Positions 34,098 to 42,602 of a DNA stretch of 64,000 nt are shown here, one piece after another. Source of the stretch: Corynebacterium sp. (GTDB lineage: Bacteria > Actinomycetota > Actinomycetes > Mycobacteriales > Mycobacteriaceae); NCBI GenBank assembly GCA_030530875.1, contig JAUMUD010000003.1, positions 62,001-126,000 of the forward strand, read 5' to 3'. Positions within the stretch are counted from its first letter, which is position 1. Every line of letters begins with the position of its first letter. Made by a program: the position numbers and the translations under genes. The notes under the pieces were generated by a model that worked only from the letters and a program-made list of their open reading frames with translations, did not search any database and had not been told where the DNA came from.

Positions 34098-34764
34098 AAC
34101 TGCCGTAATTTACCGCCATCTCGCCTTTGAAGATGCCGGACTACTTGGAAAGGCCCTGATAGAGCGTGGCTATGAGCTCGACTACCGCGATGTGGGTGTG
34201 GATTCTCTTGAGGGCGGCATCGAGGCCGATCTCCTCGTTATTCTTGGTGGCCCCATCGGTGTGAATGATGTGGCCGATTATCCATATCTCAAGGATGAGA
34301 TGGACATTATCCGCCACCGCACAGGTCAGACCATCGGCATTTGCCTTGGCGCTCAGCTTGGCGCAGTAGCCCTTGGCGGCAGCGTGGCACCAGGCCACGA
34401 AATGGAACTTGGCTGGTCAGAGCTCATTACCGAGTCCAAGCACCCATTTGCCACGATTCTTGCCTCCCGCCCAGTACTCCACTGGCACAAGGATCTCATC
34501 AACGTAGACGGCATTCACGGCGCCGAGGTGCTGGTTTCCACCGGCCCATGCCCTGTTCAGGCCTTTATTGCAGGCCCGTTCCTTGGCCTTCAGTTCCACA
34601 TTGAAGCCGACCCGGCCACTTTCGAGCGCTGGCTCATCGGCCACGCGGATACCCTGCGCGATAATAATATCGACATTATGGACCTTCGTGGTTCCACTGC
34701 CCTTTATGGCAAGGGCGCGGAAGAAAGCCTCGTCGAGCTGCTTAATTCCTGGCTACCGTCCTAA
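34090..34764 (+). CDS. Class I glutamine amidotransferase-like protein
   Basis: A 224-residue GATase1 protein from the GTG at 34090, which overlaps the yggS stop by 8 nt; the frame continues upstream only as noise in yggS. Catalytic residues are visible: the nucleophile Cys in GICLGAQLGA, and His-Glu in LQFHIEAD. The middle VAPGHEMELGW is typical of GMP-synthase-like stand-alone amidotransferases, whose partner or substrate is usually unknown. It ends 23 nt inside the converging thioesterase gene. Confidence 0.85.
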   Translation: MSKTAVIYRHLAFEDAGLLGKALIERGYELDYRDVGVDSLEGGIEADLLVILGGPIGVNDVADYPYLKDEMDIIRHRTGQTIGICLGAQLGAVALGGSVAPGHEMELGWSELITESKHPFATILASRPVLHWHKDLINVDGIHGAEVLVSTGPCPVQAFIAGPFLGLQFHIEADPATFERWLIGHADTLRDNNIDIMDLRGSTALYGKGAEESLVELLNSWLPS

Positions 34765-35188
34765 GTTGGGTTTGTGAAATCAGGCGATTTGGATCGCGCC
34801 GGTCAAAGGCACGAATCTGAATCGCCTGGACTGTTTTACCCACATGGATCGGGAAAGCCTCATAAATGATTTCCCCATTAGTTGCAGGATGAAAAAACTG
34901 CGTGTGGTTTTCTATACCAACCACAACGCCACCCATGGCCAAAACTGAGAGCATCGAACCCACGGATTCCGCCACCGCCGCATGCACACCCCCATGCACC
35001 ACACCCCACGGCTGTAAATGGTCTTCGGTGACATTCAAAGTCGCCACAACGTGATCACAGGACAATACCTCATAGCGCAAGCCAATGAGCGCCTCGAAAC
35101 CCGAAAGATTATCATTTACGCTGGCAATATCCTCCTTTGAGGCATCCAAACCACAGGCAATTTTCTGCGCTAATTCAAGCAACTTCAT
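34742..35188 (-). CDS. PaaI-type hotdog thioesterase
   Basis: A 148-residue hotdog-fold protein that hydrolyses acyl-CoA esters. The central helix and active-site region is WGVVHGGVHAAVAESVGS, with the catalytic acidic residue in AES, and the strand FFHPATNGEIIYEAFPIHVGKTVQAIQI follows. The N-terminal part is longer than minimal PaaI proteins. It is divergent from gnd and convergent with the amidotransferase, overlapping by 23 nt. A thioesterase next to gnd is also found in C. glutamicum as far as I recall. Confidence 0.85.
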   Translation of the reverse strand: MKLLELAQKIACGLDASKEDIASVNDNLSGFEALIGLRYEVLSCDHVVATLNVTEDHLQPWGVVHGGVHAAVAESVGSMLSVLAMGGVVVGIENHTQFFHPATNGEIIYEAFPIHVGKTVQAIQIRAFDRRDPNRLISQTQLRTVARN

Positions 35189-35222
35189 GCTTCTATTTTA
35201 TGCGCAGTAGAGAAGTTTTGAG

Positions 35223-35228
35223 TAAAAT
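35223..35228 (+). promoter_or_regulatory. -10 box (TAAAAT) of leaderless gnd
   Basis: TAAAAT ends 8 nt before the ATG at 35237, with no ribosome site in the gap. Confidence 0.45.
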
Positions 35229-35236
35229 AAGTACCC

Positions 35237-36685
35237 ATGACTGACACAAACTCTCTCGCACAAATTGGCGTTGTCGGCTTGGCTGTGATGGGCTCCAATA
35301 TTGCCCGCAACTTTGCACACCACGGCCACACCGTCGCTGTTTATAACCGTACTACTGCTAAGACCGACAAGTTCATCGAGGATCACGGCTCTGAAGGCTC
35401 CTTCATCCCTTCCGCCACTGTGGAAGAGTTCGTCGCTTCCCTCGAGCGCCCACGTCGCGCTCTGATCATGGTTCAGGCTGGTAAGGCAACTGACGCTGTT
35501 ATTAATCAGCTTGCCGACGCCATGGAGCCAGGCGACATCATCATCGATGGTGGCAATGCCCTCTACACTGATACCATTCGTCGTGAAGCAGAAATGAGTG
35601 CCCGTGGCCTGAACTTTGTTGGCGCAGGTATCTCCGGCGGTGAGGAAGGCGCCCTTAATGGCCCAGCCATTATGCCTGGTGGCCCAGCCGAGTCCTACAA
35701 GGCTCTTGGCCCACTGCTCGAGTCCATCTCTGCCCATGTTGATGGTGTTCCATGCTGCACCCACATTGGTGAAAATGGTGCCGGCCACTTCGTGAAGATG
35801 GTCCACAATGGCATCGAGTACGCCGATATGCAGGTTATCGGCGAGGCTTACCACCTGCTCCGATACGGCGCTGGCCTCGAGCCAGCCAAGATTGCCGAAA
35901 TCTTCCGCGAGTGGAACACCGGTGACCTTGACTCTTACCTCGTGGAAATCACCGCCGAGGTTCTCTCCCAGATTGATGCTGAGACCGGCAAGCCACTGGT
36001 CGATGTTATTGTTGACTCCGCTGGTCAGAAGGGCACCGGCCGTTGGACCGTTAAGGCCGCCCTTGACCTGGGTATTGCTACCACCGGCATTGGTGAAGCT
36101 GTATTCGCCCGCGCCCTTTCCGGTGCTCGTGAGCAGCGCGCCGCCACTGTGGGCAACCTGCCTTCCGGCGAGCTCGCCACCTCCGTCTCTGGCTCCACCG
36201 AGCAGTTCATCGAGGACGTTCGTCGCGCCCTCTACGCCTCCAAGCTTGTTGCTTATGCCCAGGGCTTCGATGAGATCAAGGCTGGTAGCACTGAGTACGG
36301 TTGGGATGTGGATCCTCGCGACCTGGCCACCATCTGGCGTGGCGGCTGCATCATCCGCGCTAAGTTCCTCAACCGCATCACCGATGCCTACAATAATGAC
36401 CCTGAGCTCAAGAGCCTCCTGCTCGACCCATACTTCAATAATGAAGTTGCTGGTCTGATGGACTCCTGGCGCCGCGTGGTTGTTGCTGCAACCACCATGG
36501 GTCTCCCAATCCCAGTATTTGCCTCTTCCCTGTCCTACTACGATGCGCTTCGCACCGACCGTCTCCCAGCAGCCCTCATCCAGGGCCAGCGCGACTTCTT
36601 CGGTGCTCACACCTATGAGCGCACCGATAAGCCAGGTCACTTCCACACCCTGTGGAGCGCTGACCGTTCCGAGGTTGAGGTTTAA
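35237..36685 (+). CDS. gnd: 6-phosphogluconate dehydrogenase (decarboxylating)
   Basis: A 482-residue enzyme of the oxidative pentose phosphate pathway, converting 6-phosphogluconate to ribulose 5-phosphate with NADPH. The dinucleotide loop is GVVGLAVMGSNIARN, and the substrate site contains GISGGEEGA and MVHNGIEYADMQ, the latter with the catalytic lysine just before (HFVKM). The C-terminal helical domain and RDYFGAHTYER end (RDFFGAHTYER here) match long-chain Gnd. It begins at ATG 35237 with a leaderless promoter. Two CNNM genes follow in the same direction after a short gap with a hairpin. Confidence 0.96.
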   Translation: MTDTNSLAQIGVVGLAVMGSNIARNFAHHGHTVAVYNRTTAKTDKFIEDHGSEGSFIPSATVEEFVASLERPRRALIMVQAGKATDAVINQLADAMEPGDIIIDGGNALYTDTIRREAEMSARGLNFVGAGISGGEEGALNGPAIMPGGPAESYKALGPLLESISAHVDGVPCCTHIGENGAGHFVKMVHNGIEYADMQVIGEAYHLLRYGAGLEPAKIAEIFREWNTGDLDSYLVEITAEVLSQIDAETGKPLVDVIVDSAGQKGTGRWTVKAALDLGIATTGIGEAVFARALSGAREQRAATVGNLPSGELATSVSGSTEQFIEDVRRALYASKLVAYAQGFDEIKAGSTEYGWDVDPRDLATIWRGGCIIRAKFLNRITDAYNNDPELKSLLLDPYFNNEVAGLMDSWRRVVVAATTMGLPIPVFASSLSYYDALRTDRLPAALIQGQRDFFGAHTYERTDKPGHFHTLWSADRSEVEV

Positions 36686-36694
36686 AGGAGTGAC

Positions 36695-36710
36695 CTCCAC
36701 CCAGGTGGAG
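36695..36710 (+). promoter_or_regulatory. Hairpin covering the ribosome site of the first CNNM gene
   Basis: CTCCAC (36695-36700), loop CCAG, GTGGAG (36705-36710); the 3' arm is the Shine-Dalgarno sequence of the GTG at 36718. Folding would hide the site. Seen directly; a regulatory role is inference. Confidence 0.4.
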
Positions 36711-36717
36711 AACATTC

Positions 36718-38070
36718 GTGGATATTTTTATTAGTATTCTCGCCTTAATTGGCTTCATTGCACTGACGGTGGCCACCGGTTTTTTCGTGGCCATCGAATT
36801 TGCACTCACTGGGCTCGAAAAGTCCGTCATTGATACCAAGGTCCAGCAAAATGGCGATGCAACCTCCAAGGCCATCGCTGCGGCGCATAAGGACCTCTCC
36901 TTTGAGCTCTCCGGCGCCCAGCTTGGTATCACAATCACGACCCTGGCCACTGGTTATTTGGCTGAACCAGTGCTCAATAAGTATTTCGAGCCCCTTCTCC
37001 ACCTGATTGGGCTACATGAATCGGCCTCCAAGCCGGTTGCCCTCATTCTGGCCATGATTGTGGCCACCTTGCTCTCCATGGTCTATGGCGAGCTGGTGCC
37101 AAAGAATATGGCCATTACGGATCCTTGGGTGGCCGCCCGCATTACGGTCGGCCCCGTCCGTATTTTCAATAAGATTTTCAAACCAGCCATCAAGCTTCTA
37201 AATAAAGCGGCCAATGCCCTGGTACGCAAGCTAGGCATGGAGCCCGCCGAAGAGCTCGCCTCCGCCCGCTCCGCTACCGAACTCGGTGCCCTTGTGCGCA
37301 ATTCCGCCAAACTTGGCGGCATTGAAGCCGCAACAGCCCAGGTTCTTGACCGCTCCCTTCGCTTTGGTGATGCCACGGCCATCGACTTTATGACCCCACG
37401 CGCCAAGGTTGAAACTTTGCCTATCGACGCAACCGTCCAAGACCTCATGGAACTGAGCCTCGAAACTGGCTACTCCCGCTTCCCTGTGGTCGACGGTGAC
37501 CTCGACGCCACCATTGGTGTGGTCCACGTCAAAGAGGCCTTCGGTGTCCCACGCGCAGCCCGCAGCACCACCTTAGTTCGTACCCTTGCCCGCCCCGTAC
37601 CTGTTATCCCAGGCTCCCTGGACGGTGACTCAGTCCTTTCCGCCGTACGCAAGGCAGGCCCACAGATCGCCCTGGTCGCCGATGAATATGGCGGCACCGC
37701 CGGTATTGTCACCACCGAAGATATTGTCGAAGAACTACTCGGCGCCGTCTATGATGAGCACGATGACAATGCCGAGCGCGACTTTGTCAAAATTGGCTCC
37801 TCCTGGGAAATCGCCGGCCTTGTGCGTACCGATGAGCTCGAAGAACACCTCGGTTACCGCGCCCCCGATGGCCCATATGAAACCCTAGGTGGCCTCATTA
37901 TGAGCATCCTTGGCCGCATTCCGGCCGCCGGTGATGTCATCACCCTCCCAGTAGACCCTCACCATGAGGAAGCACACCCATGGAAGGCCCGTGTCACCCT
38001 CATGGACGGAAGGCGCATCGCCAAGGCCATTGTGACCCCACTACCAGCAAAGGCAGGCAAGAATGAATAG
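36718..38070 (+). CDS. CNNM/CorC-type membrane protein (DUF21 + CBS), first copy
   Basis: A 450-residue protein of the hemolysin C/CorB family, linked to Mg2+ transport or resistance. Order: DUF21 with three to four helices (residues 1-190), a CBS pair (about 210-330; ATAIDFMTPRAKVETLP and SRFPVVDGDLDATIGVVHVKE), then a CorC_HlyC domain (WEIAGLVRTDELEEHLGY). GTG 36718 is chosen because of GGTGGAG 7 nt upstream. The end overlaps the second copy by 8 nt. It probably continues the gnd transcript. Confidence 0.88.
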   Translation: MDIFISILALIGFIALTVATGFFVAIEFALTGLEKSVIDTKVQQNGDATSKAIAAAHKDLSFELSGAQLGITITTLATGYLAEPVLNKYFEPLLHLIGLHESASKPVALILAMIVATLLSMVYGELVPKNMAITDPWVAARITVGPVRIFNKIFKPAIKLLNKAANALVRKLGMEPAEELASARSATELGALVRNSAKLGGIEAATAQVLDRSLRFGDATAIDFMTPRAKVETLPIDATVQDLMELSLETGYSRFPVVDGDLDATIGVVHVKEAFGVPRAARSTTLVRTLARPVPVIPGSLDGDSVLSAVRKAGPQIALVADEYGGTAGIVTTEDIVEELLGAVYDEHDDNAERDFVKIGSSWEIAGLVRTDELEEHLGYRAPDGPYETLGGLIMSILGRIPAAGDVITLPVDPHHEEAHPWKARVTLMDGRRIAKAIVTPLPAKAGKNE

Positions 38071-39124
38071 CATTATTGCCCTCATCATCACCCTGTTCCT
38101 GCTGCTGGTCAACGCCTTTTTCGTTGCCGCCGAGTTCGCCCTCATTTCCTCGCGCCGCGACCGCCTGGAAAACCTCATTGAGGCCGGCCAGACCCGCGCA
38201 AAGAAGGTCTACTATGCCACCGAGCACCTTTCCGCCATGCTTGCTGGTGCCCAGCTTGGTGTCACCATTGCTTCCCTGATTCTTGGTAAGGTCTCCGAAC
38301 CAACCATCGCCCACCTCATTGAGGAACCGGCCCTCCACTTTGGCCTTCCTGAGGAGCTCATCCACTCCCTGGGCTTTATCATTGCCCTGGGCATTGTGAC
38401 CGTGCTCCACATCATCCTTGGTGAAATGGTGCCAAAGAATATCGCCCTGGTTGGTCCTGAGCGCGTGGCCATGGTGGTCATCCCAATCCACATGCACTTT
38501 GTGCAGGTCGTGCGCCCAATTATTTGGGTCATGAACCACCTCGCCGCTCTCACCCTCAAGCTCTTTGGCATTGAGCAAAAGGACGAGCTCGACACCAATA
38601 TTGACCAGGACCAGCTTGCCACCATGATCTCGGCTTCCCTCTCCGAGGGGCTTCTCGACGCCGAAGAAACCCTGCGCCTCACCAATGCTCTTAGCACCGA
38701 GACCCGCAGGGTCACCGAGGTCATGATCCCTATCGATAAGGTCCGCACCCTGGCCTTCTCCCCAACCGGCCCGACCCTTGGTGAGATTGTCGACCTTGTA
38801 GAAGAAACTGGCTATTCGCGCTTCCCTGTCACCTCCAGTGCCGGCGACGCCTTCATCGGCTACCTGCATGTCAAGGATGTGCTCGATAGGCTCATTGCCG
38901 CCGATGGTAGCCGCGATGAGCGTATCTCCCACCAGATTCTTCGCCCGCTGACCAACCTTGATGCCTCCGAAATGCTCGACGATGCCCTGCGTGCTATGCG
39001 CCGTAAGTCCGTCCATATCGCCCAAGTGCGTGATAATGGCACAGTGGTAGGCATTGTCGCCATGGAAGACCTCATTGAGGAATATGTCGGCACAGTAAAT
39101 GACTGGACCCACGAAACTAACTAG
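38063..39124 (+). CDS. CNNM/CorC-type membrane protein (DUF21 + CBS), second copy
   Basis: A 353-residue paralogue of the preceding protein, sharing DUF21 (VNAFFVAAEFALISSRRDRLE, SAMLAGAQLGVTIASLILGK, LGEMVPKNIAL) and a CBS pair (VTEVMIPIDKVRTLA, TGYSRFPVTS, MEDLIEEYVG), but lacking the C-terminal CorC_HlyC domain. Side-by-side long and short copies are common in actinobacteria, and they may form a heterodimer. The start overlaps the previous stop, with AAGGCAGG upstream. Confidence 0.88.
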   Translation: MNSIIALIITLFLLLVNAFFVAAEFALISSRRDRLENLIEAGQTRAKKVYYATEHLSAMLAGAQLGVTIASLILGKVSEPTIAHLIEEPALHFGLPEELIHSLGFIIALGIVTVLHIILGEMVPKNIALVGPERVAMVVIPIHMHFVQVVRPIIWVMNHLAALTLKLFGIEQKDELDTNIDQDQLATMISASLSEGLLDAEETLRLTNALSTETRRVTEVMIPIDKVRTLAFSPTGPTLGEIVDLVEETGYSRFPVTSSAGDAFIGYLHVKDVLDRLIAADGSRDERISHQILRPLTNLDASEMLDDALRAMRRKSVHIAQVRDNGTVVGIVAMEDLIEEYVGTVNDWTHETN

Positions 39125-39130
39125 CCACCA

Positions 39131-40012
39131 ATGACCATCTATACCGCCACCGAAGCAGAAAGCCGCGCACAAGCCCACGCCGCGCGCGTGGATCACTACA
39201 CCCACGACCACCTTATTCGCCGCTCCCACGGCGAAAAGCACCCGGTCTTTGACTTCCTCTTCGAGTACTACCCCATCAAACCAGCCCAGATGGCCAAGTG
39301 GCACCCCGGTCTTGGCAATTCCATCGAAGCCCCAGAAGACCACTCCACCTGGAAGTTTTATACTGAAACCGACGGCCTTATTCACCTTGACCTAGACGCG
39401 TATTGGGCAAAACGTGGCGAAACCGCCCTCTATATCAAGGATCTGCTCGAGCGCACCCTAACGAACCCCGCCCACTTTGACTGCTTTGGCATGCACGAAT
39501 GGGCCATGGTTTACCATATTGAACCCCGCCACAACCTCCCGCTTCGCCTTGGCCATGAAGGCTCCGCCGCAGTGGTCGACGAACATGTGGCCAAGAACGG
39601 CAATATTCGCTGCACCCACTATGATGCTTTCCGTTACTTCGCCCCAGATGCCACCAATCTCAACCAGCAGCAACTCACCCGCGAACGCCAACCCTACTGC
39701 GAACAACGTGGCTGTCTCCACGCCGCCATGGACCTTTATAAATGGGCAGCCAAACTCGGCCCTATTGTCCCCGGTGAGCTTTTTATGGACTGTTTTGAAT
39801 TGGCCTGGGACTGTCGTATTCTGGATATGGAAGCAAGTCCCTATGATTGCAGGGGCTTGGGCTTCGGTGTCGTACCGGTCGATACCCCCGAGGGTAAGGC
39901 CGAATATGTGCGCCGCCAACGCGAGCTTTCCCAGCGGGCCACCCCGCTGCGCGAACAGCTCATTGATTTAGTAAGGAGCGCCAGTGGCCAAGCATCTCAA
40001 GCCGGGCGGTAA
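39131..40012 (+). CDS. Conserved actinobacterial protein often annotated as 3-methyladenine DNA glycosylase
   Basis: A 293-residue cytoplasmic protein with high His, Tyr and Trp content. Typical segments include YTHDHLIRRSHGEKHPVFDFLF, FGMHEWAMVYHIEPRHNLPLRLG, YDAFRYFAPDA and ASPYDCRGLGF. Homologues in corynebacteria and mycobacteria carry the glycosylase label, but I see no helix-hairpin-helix or AAG-type active site that supports it, so the activity should be considered unproven. It sits 6 nt after the CNNM genes, and its last 29 nt overlap the next gene, so it is part of the same operon. Confidence 0.7.
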   Translation: MTIYTATEAESRAQAHAARVDHYTHDHLIRRSHGEKHPVFDFLFEYYPIKPAQMAKWHPGLGNSIEAPEDHSTWKFYTETDGLIHLDLDAYWAKRGETALYIKDLLERTLTNPAHFDCFGMHEWAMVYHIEPRHNLPLRLGHEGSAAVVDEHVAKNGNIRCTHYDAFRYFAPDATNLNQQQLTRERQPYCEQRGCLHAAMDLYKWAAKLGPIVPGELFMDCFELAWDCRILDMEASPYDCRGLGFGVVPVDTPEGKAEYVRRQRELSQRATPLREQLIDLVRSASGQASQAGR

Positions 40013-40739
40013 TAAAAAACTCGCCCCCTGGCTCACCACAGTTATTATTGCCGGTGTAGTCATTATTGGCGGCGGCCTCACCGCAACACACTGGCCACAC
40101 CACGGCGACTCCACCCCACCAAGCACCACCGAGGCCCGCATTAGCACCCCACCACCGCTAAGCAGCGTGGCCTTAGCCCCCGTGGCCGTCCCACAGCCCA
40201 CCTTGGTGCTTCTCGACGCCTCCCTCAATATGGAGGACCACACCGACGGCCAAAGCATCTTTGCTCTTAGCCGCCGTGCCATCATTGATGCCGCCAATGA
40301 ATCCGGCCAGCCTCTAGCCCTGTGGAATTATTCCTCGGCACTAACGAACTCTGGGGCCAAGGGTTGGCGCACCAATACCGGTTTTGAATCCATCGACCAA
40401 GTCACCCCCGTATTGATGGGCCTTGGCACCGGTGGTGTCCCCCAAACCCGCGAAGCCCTGCTCGCTGCCCTCCCAGTAGCAGCAGCCGAACCAAACCCCG
40501 TCACCATTGTGCTCATTACCAGTGCCACAGCTGATGGGGCCGCCGATGCTGCAGGTGATCAGGCCTTTGCCGACCAAGTCCGCGCAGCTCTCAACCCCAA
40601 GGACACTCTCAATGTTGTCCATGTGGGTGGACGCGAAACGGATATGACTCTTTCCTCCGTTGCCACTAATACAAGTAGTGCGCGCACAGCAGCGGAAATT
40701 CATTCCGCCATTGCACGCGCATGGGGTCTCAAAATCTAG
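39984..40739 (+). CDS. Membrane-anchored VWA-like protein
   Basis: A 251-residue protein starting at GTG 39984, with AAGGAG 5 nt upstream. One N-terminal membrane helix (about 14-32), a Pro/Thr/Ser linker, then a domain resembling a von Willebrand A fold: LVLLDASLNMED is in the MIDAS position (DxSxN instead of DxSxS), and IVLLITSATADG-like strand (TIVLITSATADG) follows later. The domain would be outside the membrane. Metal binding is uncertain because of the altered MIDAS and the short length. Last gene of the gnd-CNNM operon; the MerR gene converges on it. Confidence 0.65.
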   Translation: MAKHLKPGGNKKLAPWLTTVIIAGVVIIGGGLTATHWPHHGDSTPPSTTEARISTPPPLSSVALAPVAVPQPTLVLLDASLNMEDHTDGQSIFALSRRAIIDAANESGQPLALWNYSSALTNSGAKGWRTNTGFESIDQVTPVLMGLGTGGVPQTREALLAALPVAAAEPNPVTIVLITSATADGAADAAGDQAFADQVRAALNPKDTLNVVHVGGRETDMTLSSVATNTSSARTAAEIHSAIARAWGLKI

Positions 40740-40755
40740 GGAGAATAAAGAAGTT

Positions 40756-41304
40756 TTAGGAGCTCTTACGCTGACGACGAGCCTCAAGCTCAGCACGCTT
40801 AAGAGCAATCTCATCCACAGGGGCAGGAGTATCAGCCATAGCCTCAATGCCCTCGAAATCAGAGATAGTACCAGCCAGTTCCTTCATCAAACCAGGAACC
40901 GCAATACCAAATACACCCTGGCCACCATTAAGAAGGTCAATAACCTCTTCACTAGAGCGGCAAGCATAAACGGTACGACCATCAGAAACCAGCGTAATGC
41001 AGGCCAGGTCGTCCACACCAAGATCACGCAGCTTCTCTACTGCCACACGAATATTCTGCAGGGAAATACCTGCATCAAGCAGGCCCTTGACGATCTTAAT
41101 CACCAGAATATCGCGGAAGGAATATAGACGCTGGCTACCATAGCCCTGCGCAGCCTTCACACTTGGAGTAACCAGGCGGGTACGTGCCCAGTAGTCCAAC
41201 TGGCGATAAGTAATGCCCGCAACCTGACAGGTCACAGGACCACGGTAGCCGACCTCTTCATTCGGGCCGACTTCGAATAGAGTTTGTTGTTCTCCCTGAG
41301 TCAT
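40756..41304 (-). CDS. MerR family regulator (Rv1830-like)
   Basis: A 182-residue MerR-type DNA-binding protein. The winged helix is at about residues 20-85: CQVAGITYRQLDYWARTRLVTPSV, then YSFRDILVIKIVKGLLDAGISLQNIR. The C-terminal part is a dimerisation region without the Cys ligands of metal sensors. ATG 41304 is supported by a promoter with -35 TTGACT and -10 GAAAAT exactly 17 nt apart, the -10 ending 7 nt before the ATG; a TTG at 41340 lies in the -35. Gene order matches Rv1830-Rv1829-Rv1828-Rv1827. Confidence 0.88.
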   Translation of the reverse strand: MTQGEQQTLFEVGPNEEVGYRGPVTCQVAGITYRQLDYWARTRLVTPSVKAAQGYGSQRLYSFRDILVIKIVKGLLDAGISLQNIRVAVEKLRDLGVDDLACITLVSDGRTVYACRSSEEVIDLLNGGQGVFGIAVPGLMKELAGTISDFEGIEAMADTPAPVDEIALKRAELEARRQRKSS

Positions 41305-41311
41305 AGATTCA

Positions 41312-41340
41312 ATTTTCCCGCACAGAGAAAAATCAGTCAA
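41312..41340 (-). promoter_or_regulatory. Leaderless promoter of the MerR gene
   Basis: On the minus strand TTGACT (41340-41335), 17 nt, GAAAAT (41317-41312), then 7 nt to the ATG at 41304. Confidence 0.6.
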
Positions 41341-41375
41341 GACAACACGCCAAACTTTAAACTTAAACTTTAAGG

Positions 41376-41876
41376 TTAAAGTTCTTTACCAAAAAGCTCA
41401 TCAAGGAATCCGTCCACATCCATGTCTGTTTCGGGGGTATCCACCACATTTGGCCCATGCTCAAAAAGCTCGTCAATAGAGCTATCACCAGCAAAAATGG
41501 CCGTCTTGCGGAATACTTCCTCATCGATAGTGATGGGCAAATGGAGAATCTGCGCAATCATGACTGCATCCGATGGCTTGGCGTCGACACGCCGATCATC
41601 TTGGAAGACAATATCAGCCAAATACATGCCCGCATAGTAGGAGCAAATAGACACCTCACGCAGACTGGCGCACCAAACATCAGTGAGCAAATCATAGGTA
41701 TCAGGCCTCCGCGGCGGGAAGTCCTGCCGCCTAGCCTCAAGATTTTCCGCCACAGCCAAAGGCACCCACAGCACAATAATCTTCTGTGGTTCTGCCACGC
41801 CTCGTAGAACTATAGCCTGAAAATTTTCCGTGGGCGTGCTAAACACACCGTCCACGGTTAATTCAATACGAGCCAC
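41376..41876 (-). CDS. Bifunctional nuclease family protein (DUF151, Rv1829-like)
   Basis: A 166-residue DUF151 protein. Homologues are described as dual DNase/RNase or as conserved proteins of unknown role. The core has IVLWVPLAVAENLEARRQD-like start, ADIVFQDDRRVDAKPSDAVMIAQI with the conserved D-x-R-PSDA, and IDEEVFRKTAIF. The start is GTG 41876, which overlaps the MerR stop by one base (TAGTG), so it depends on upstream translation. It lies between the two MerR genes, as in mycobacteria. Confidence 0.88.
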   Translation of the reverse strand: MARIELTVDGVFSTPTENFQAIVLRGVAEPQKIIVLWVPLAVAENLEARRQDFPPRRPDTYDLLTDVWCASLREVSICSYYAGMYLADIVFQDDRRVDAKPSDAVMIAQILHLPITIDEEVFRKTAIFAGDSSIDELFEHGPNVVDTPETDMDVDGFLDELFGKEL

Positions 41877-42583
41877 TACTTACGCTCTTCTTCCGCCAGC
41901 ATATTCGTAATCAGCGCCGCATTAAGCTCGACCAGCAGCGAAATAATCATACGACCAGTCTCATTAGCATGCTCACGCGCATCCAAATCATGACCACGGG
42001 CAATGGCCCCCGTCACGCTACGAATCACATCGAACTGGCGGCTTGCTGCACCCTTGGCCTTGGCCAGCTGGCGCAAATCCACACCGGCCTCAACCAATTC
42101 ATGCACAGCCTTGACCACACGCACATGCTCGCGGGTATAGACACCCTTTTCCACGGAGCTCAAAAGCCCCTGGCTAAGAAGGGTGGAAAGAAAATCAGTA
42201 CCCACGCCACTGGCCTCAGCAAGCTCCACTAGGCTAAGTGTGCCACCAGCCACTGGCGCCGCCCCCATCACTGGGTCCAGGCTCTGCACCTTGCCAGCAT
42301 CCAGCGCTTGCAGATGCTCAAAGAGCACCTTATGCGGCATATAGTGGTCACGCTGCATGGTCAGCACATAATGCAGGCGCTCCACATCCTCATCGGTATA
42401 GCGCCTATACCCCTTGGTTGAGCGCATTGGATGCAAAAGCTCCTGCTTTTCCAAAAAGCGCACCTTGGACTGGCTCAGTTCAGGAAACTCAGCTTGAAGC
42501 CGCTCCACAACTTGCCCGATGGTATAGGTCCGCTGCTTTTTGCCTGGTACAACACCAGTTGTCGCTAGATTTTGGGCCTGCAT
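41876..42583 (-). CDS. MerR family regulator (Rv1828-like)
   Basis: A 235-residue MerR-family DNA-binding protein. The HTH region is YTIGQVVERLQAEFPELSQSKVRFLEKQELLHPMRSTKGYRRYTDEDVERL, with the wing residues GYRRY. The C-terminal part is an effector or dimer domain of its own kind, as in the structurally described M. tuberculosis Rv1828. No metal-binding cysteines. It starts 19 nt downstream of odhI and is coupled to the DUF151 gene. Confidence 0.88.
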   Translation of the reverse strand: MQAQNLATTGVVPGKKQRTYTIGQVVERLQAEFPELSQSKVRFLEKQELLHPMRSTKGYRRYTDEDVERLHYVLTMQRDHYMPHKVLFEHLQALDAGKVQSLDPVMGAAPVAGGTLSLVELAEASGVGTDFLSTLLSQGLLSSVEKGVYTREHVRVVKAVHELVEAGVDLRQLAKAKGAASRQFDVIRSVTGAIARGHDLDAREHANETGRMIISLLVELNAALITNMLAEEERK

Positions 42584-42602
42584 GGCGTGGGTCCTTCAAT
42601 AA

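Noticed and set aside
35198..36715. 505-codon open frame opposite gnd
   Set aside because: gnd motifs are clear on the plus strand; the reverse frame has none.
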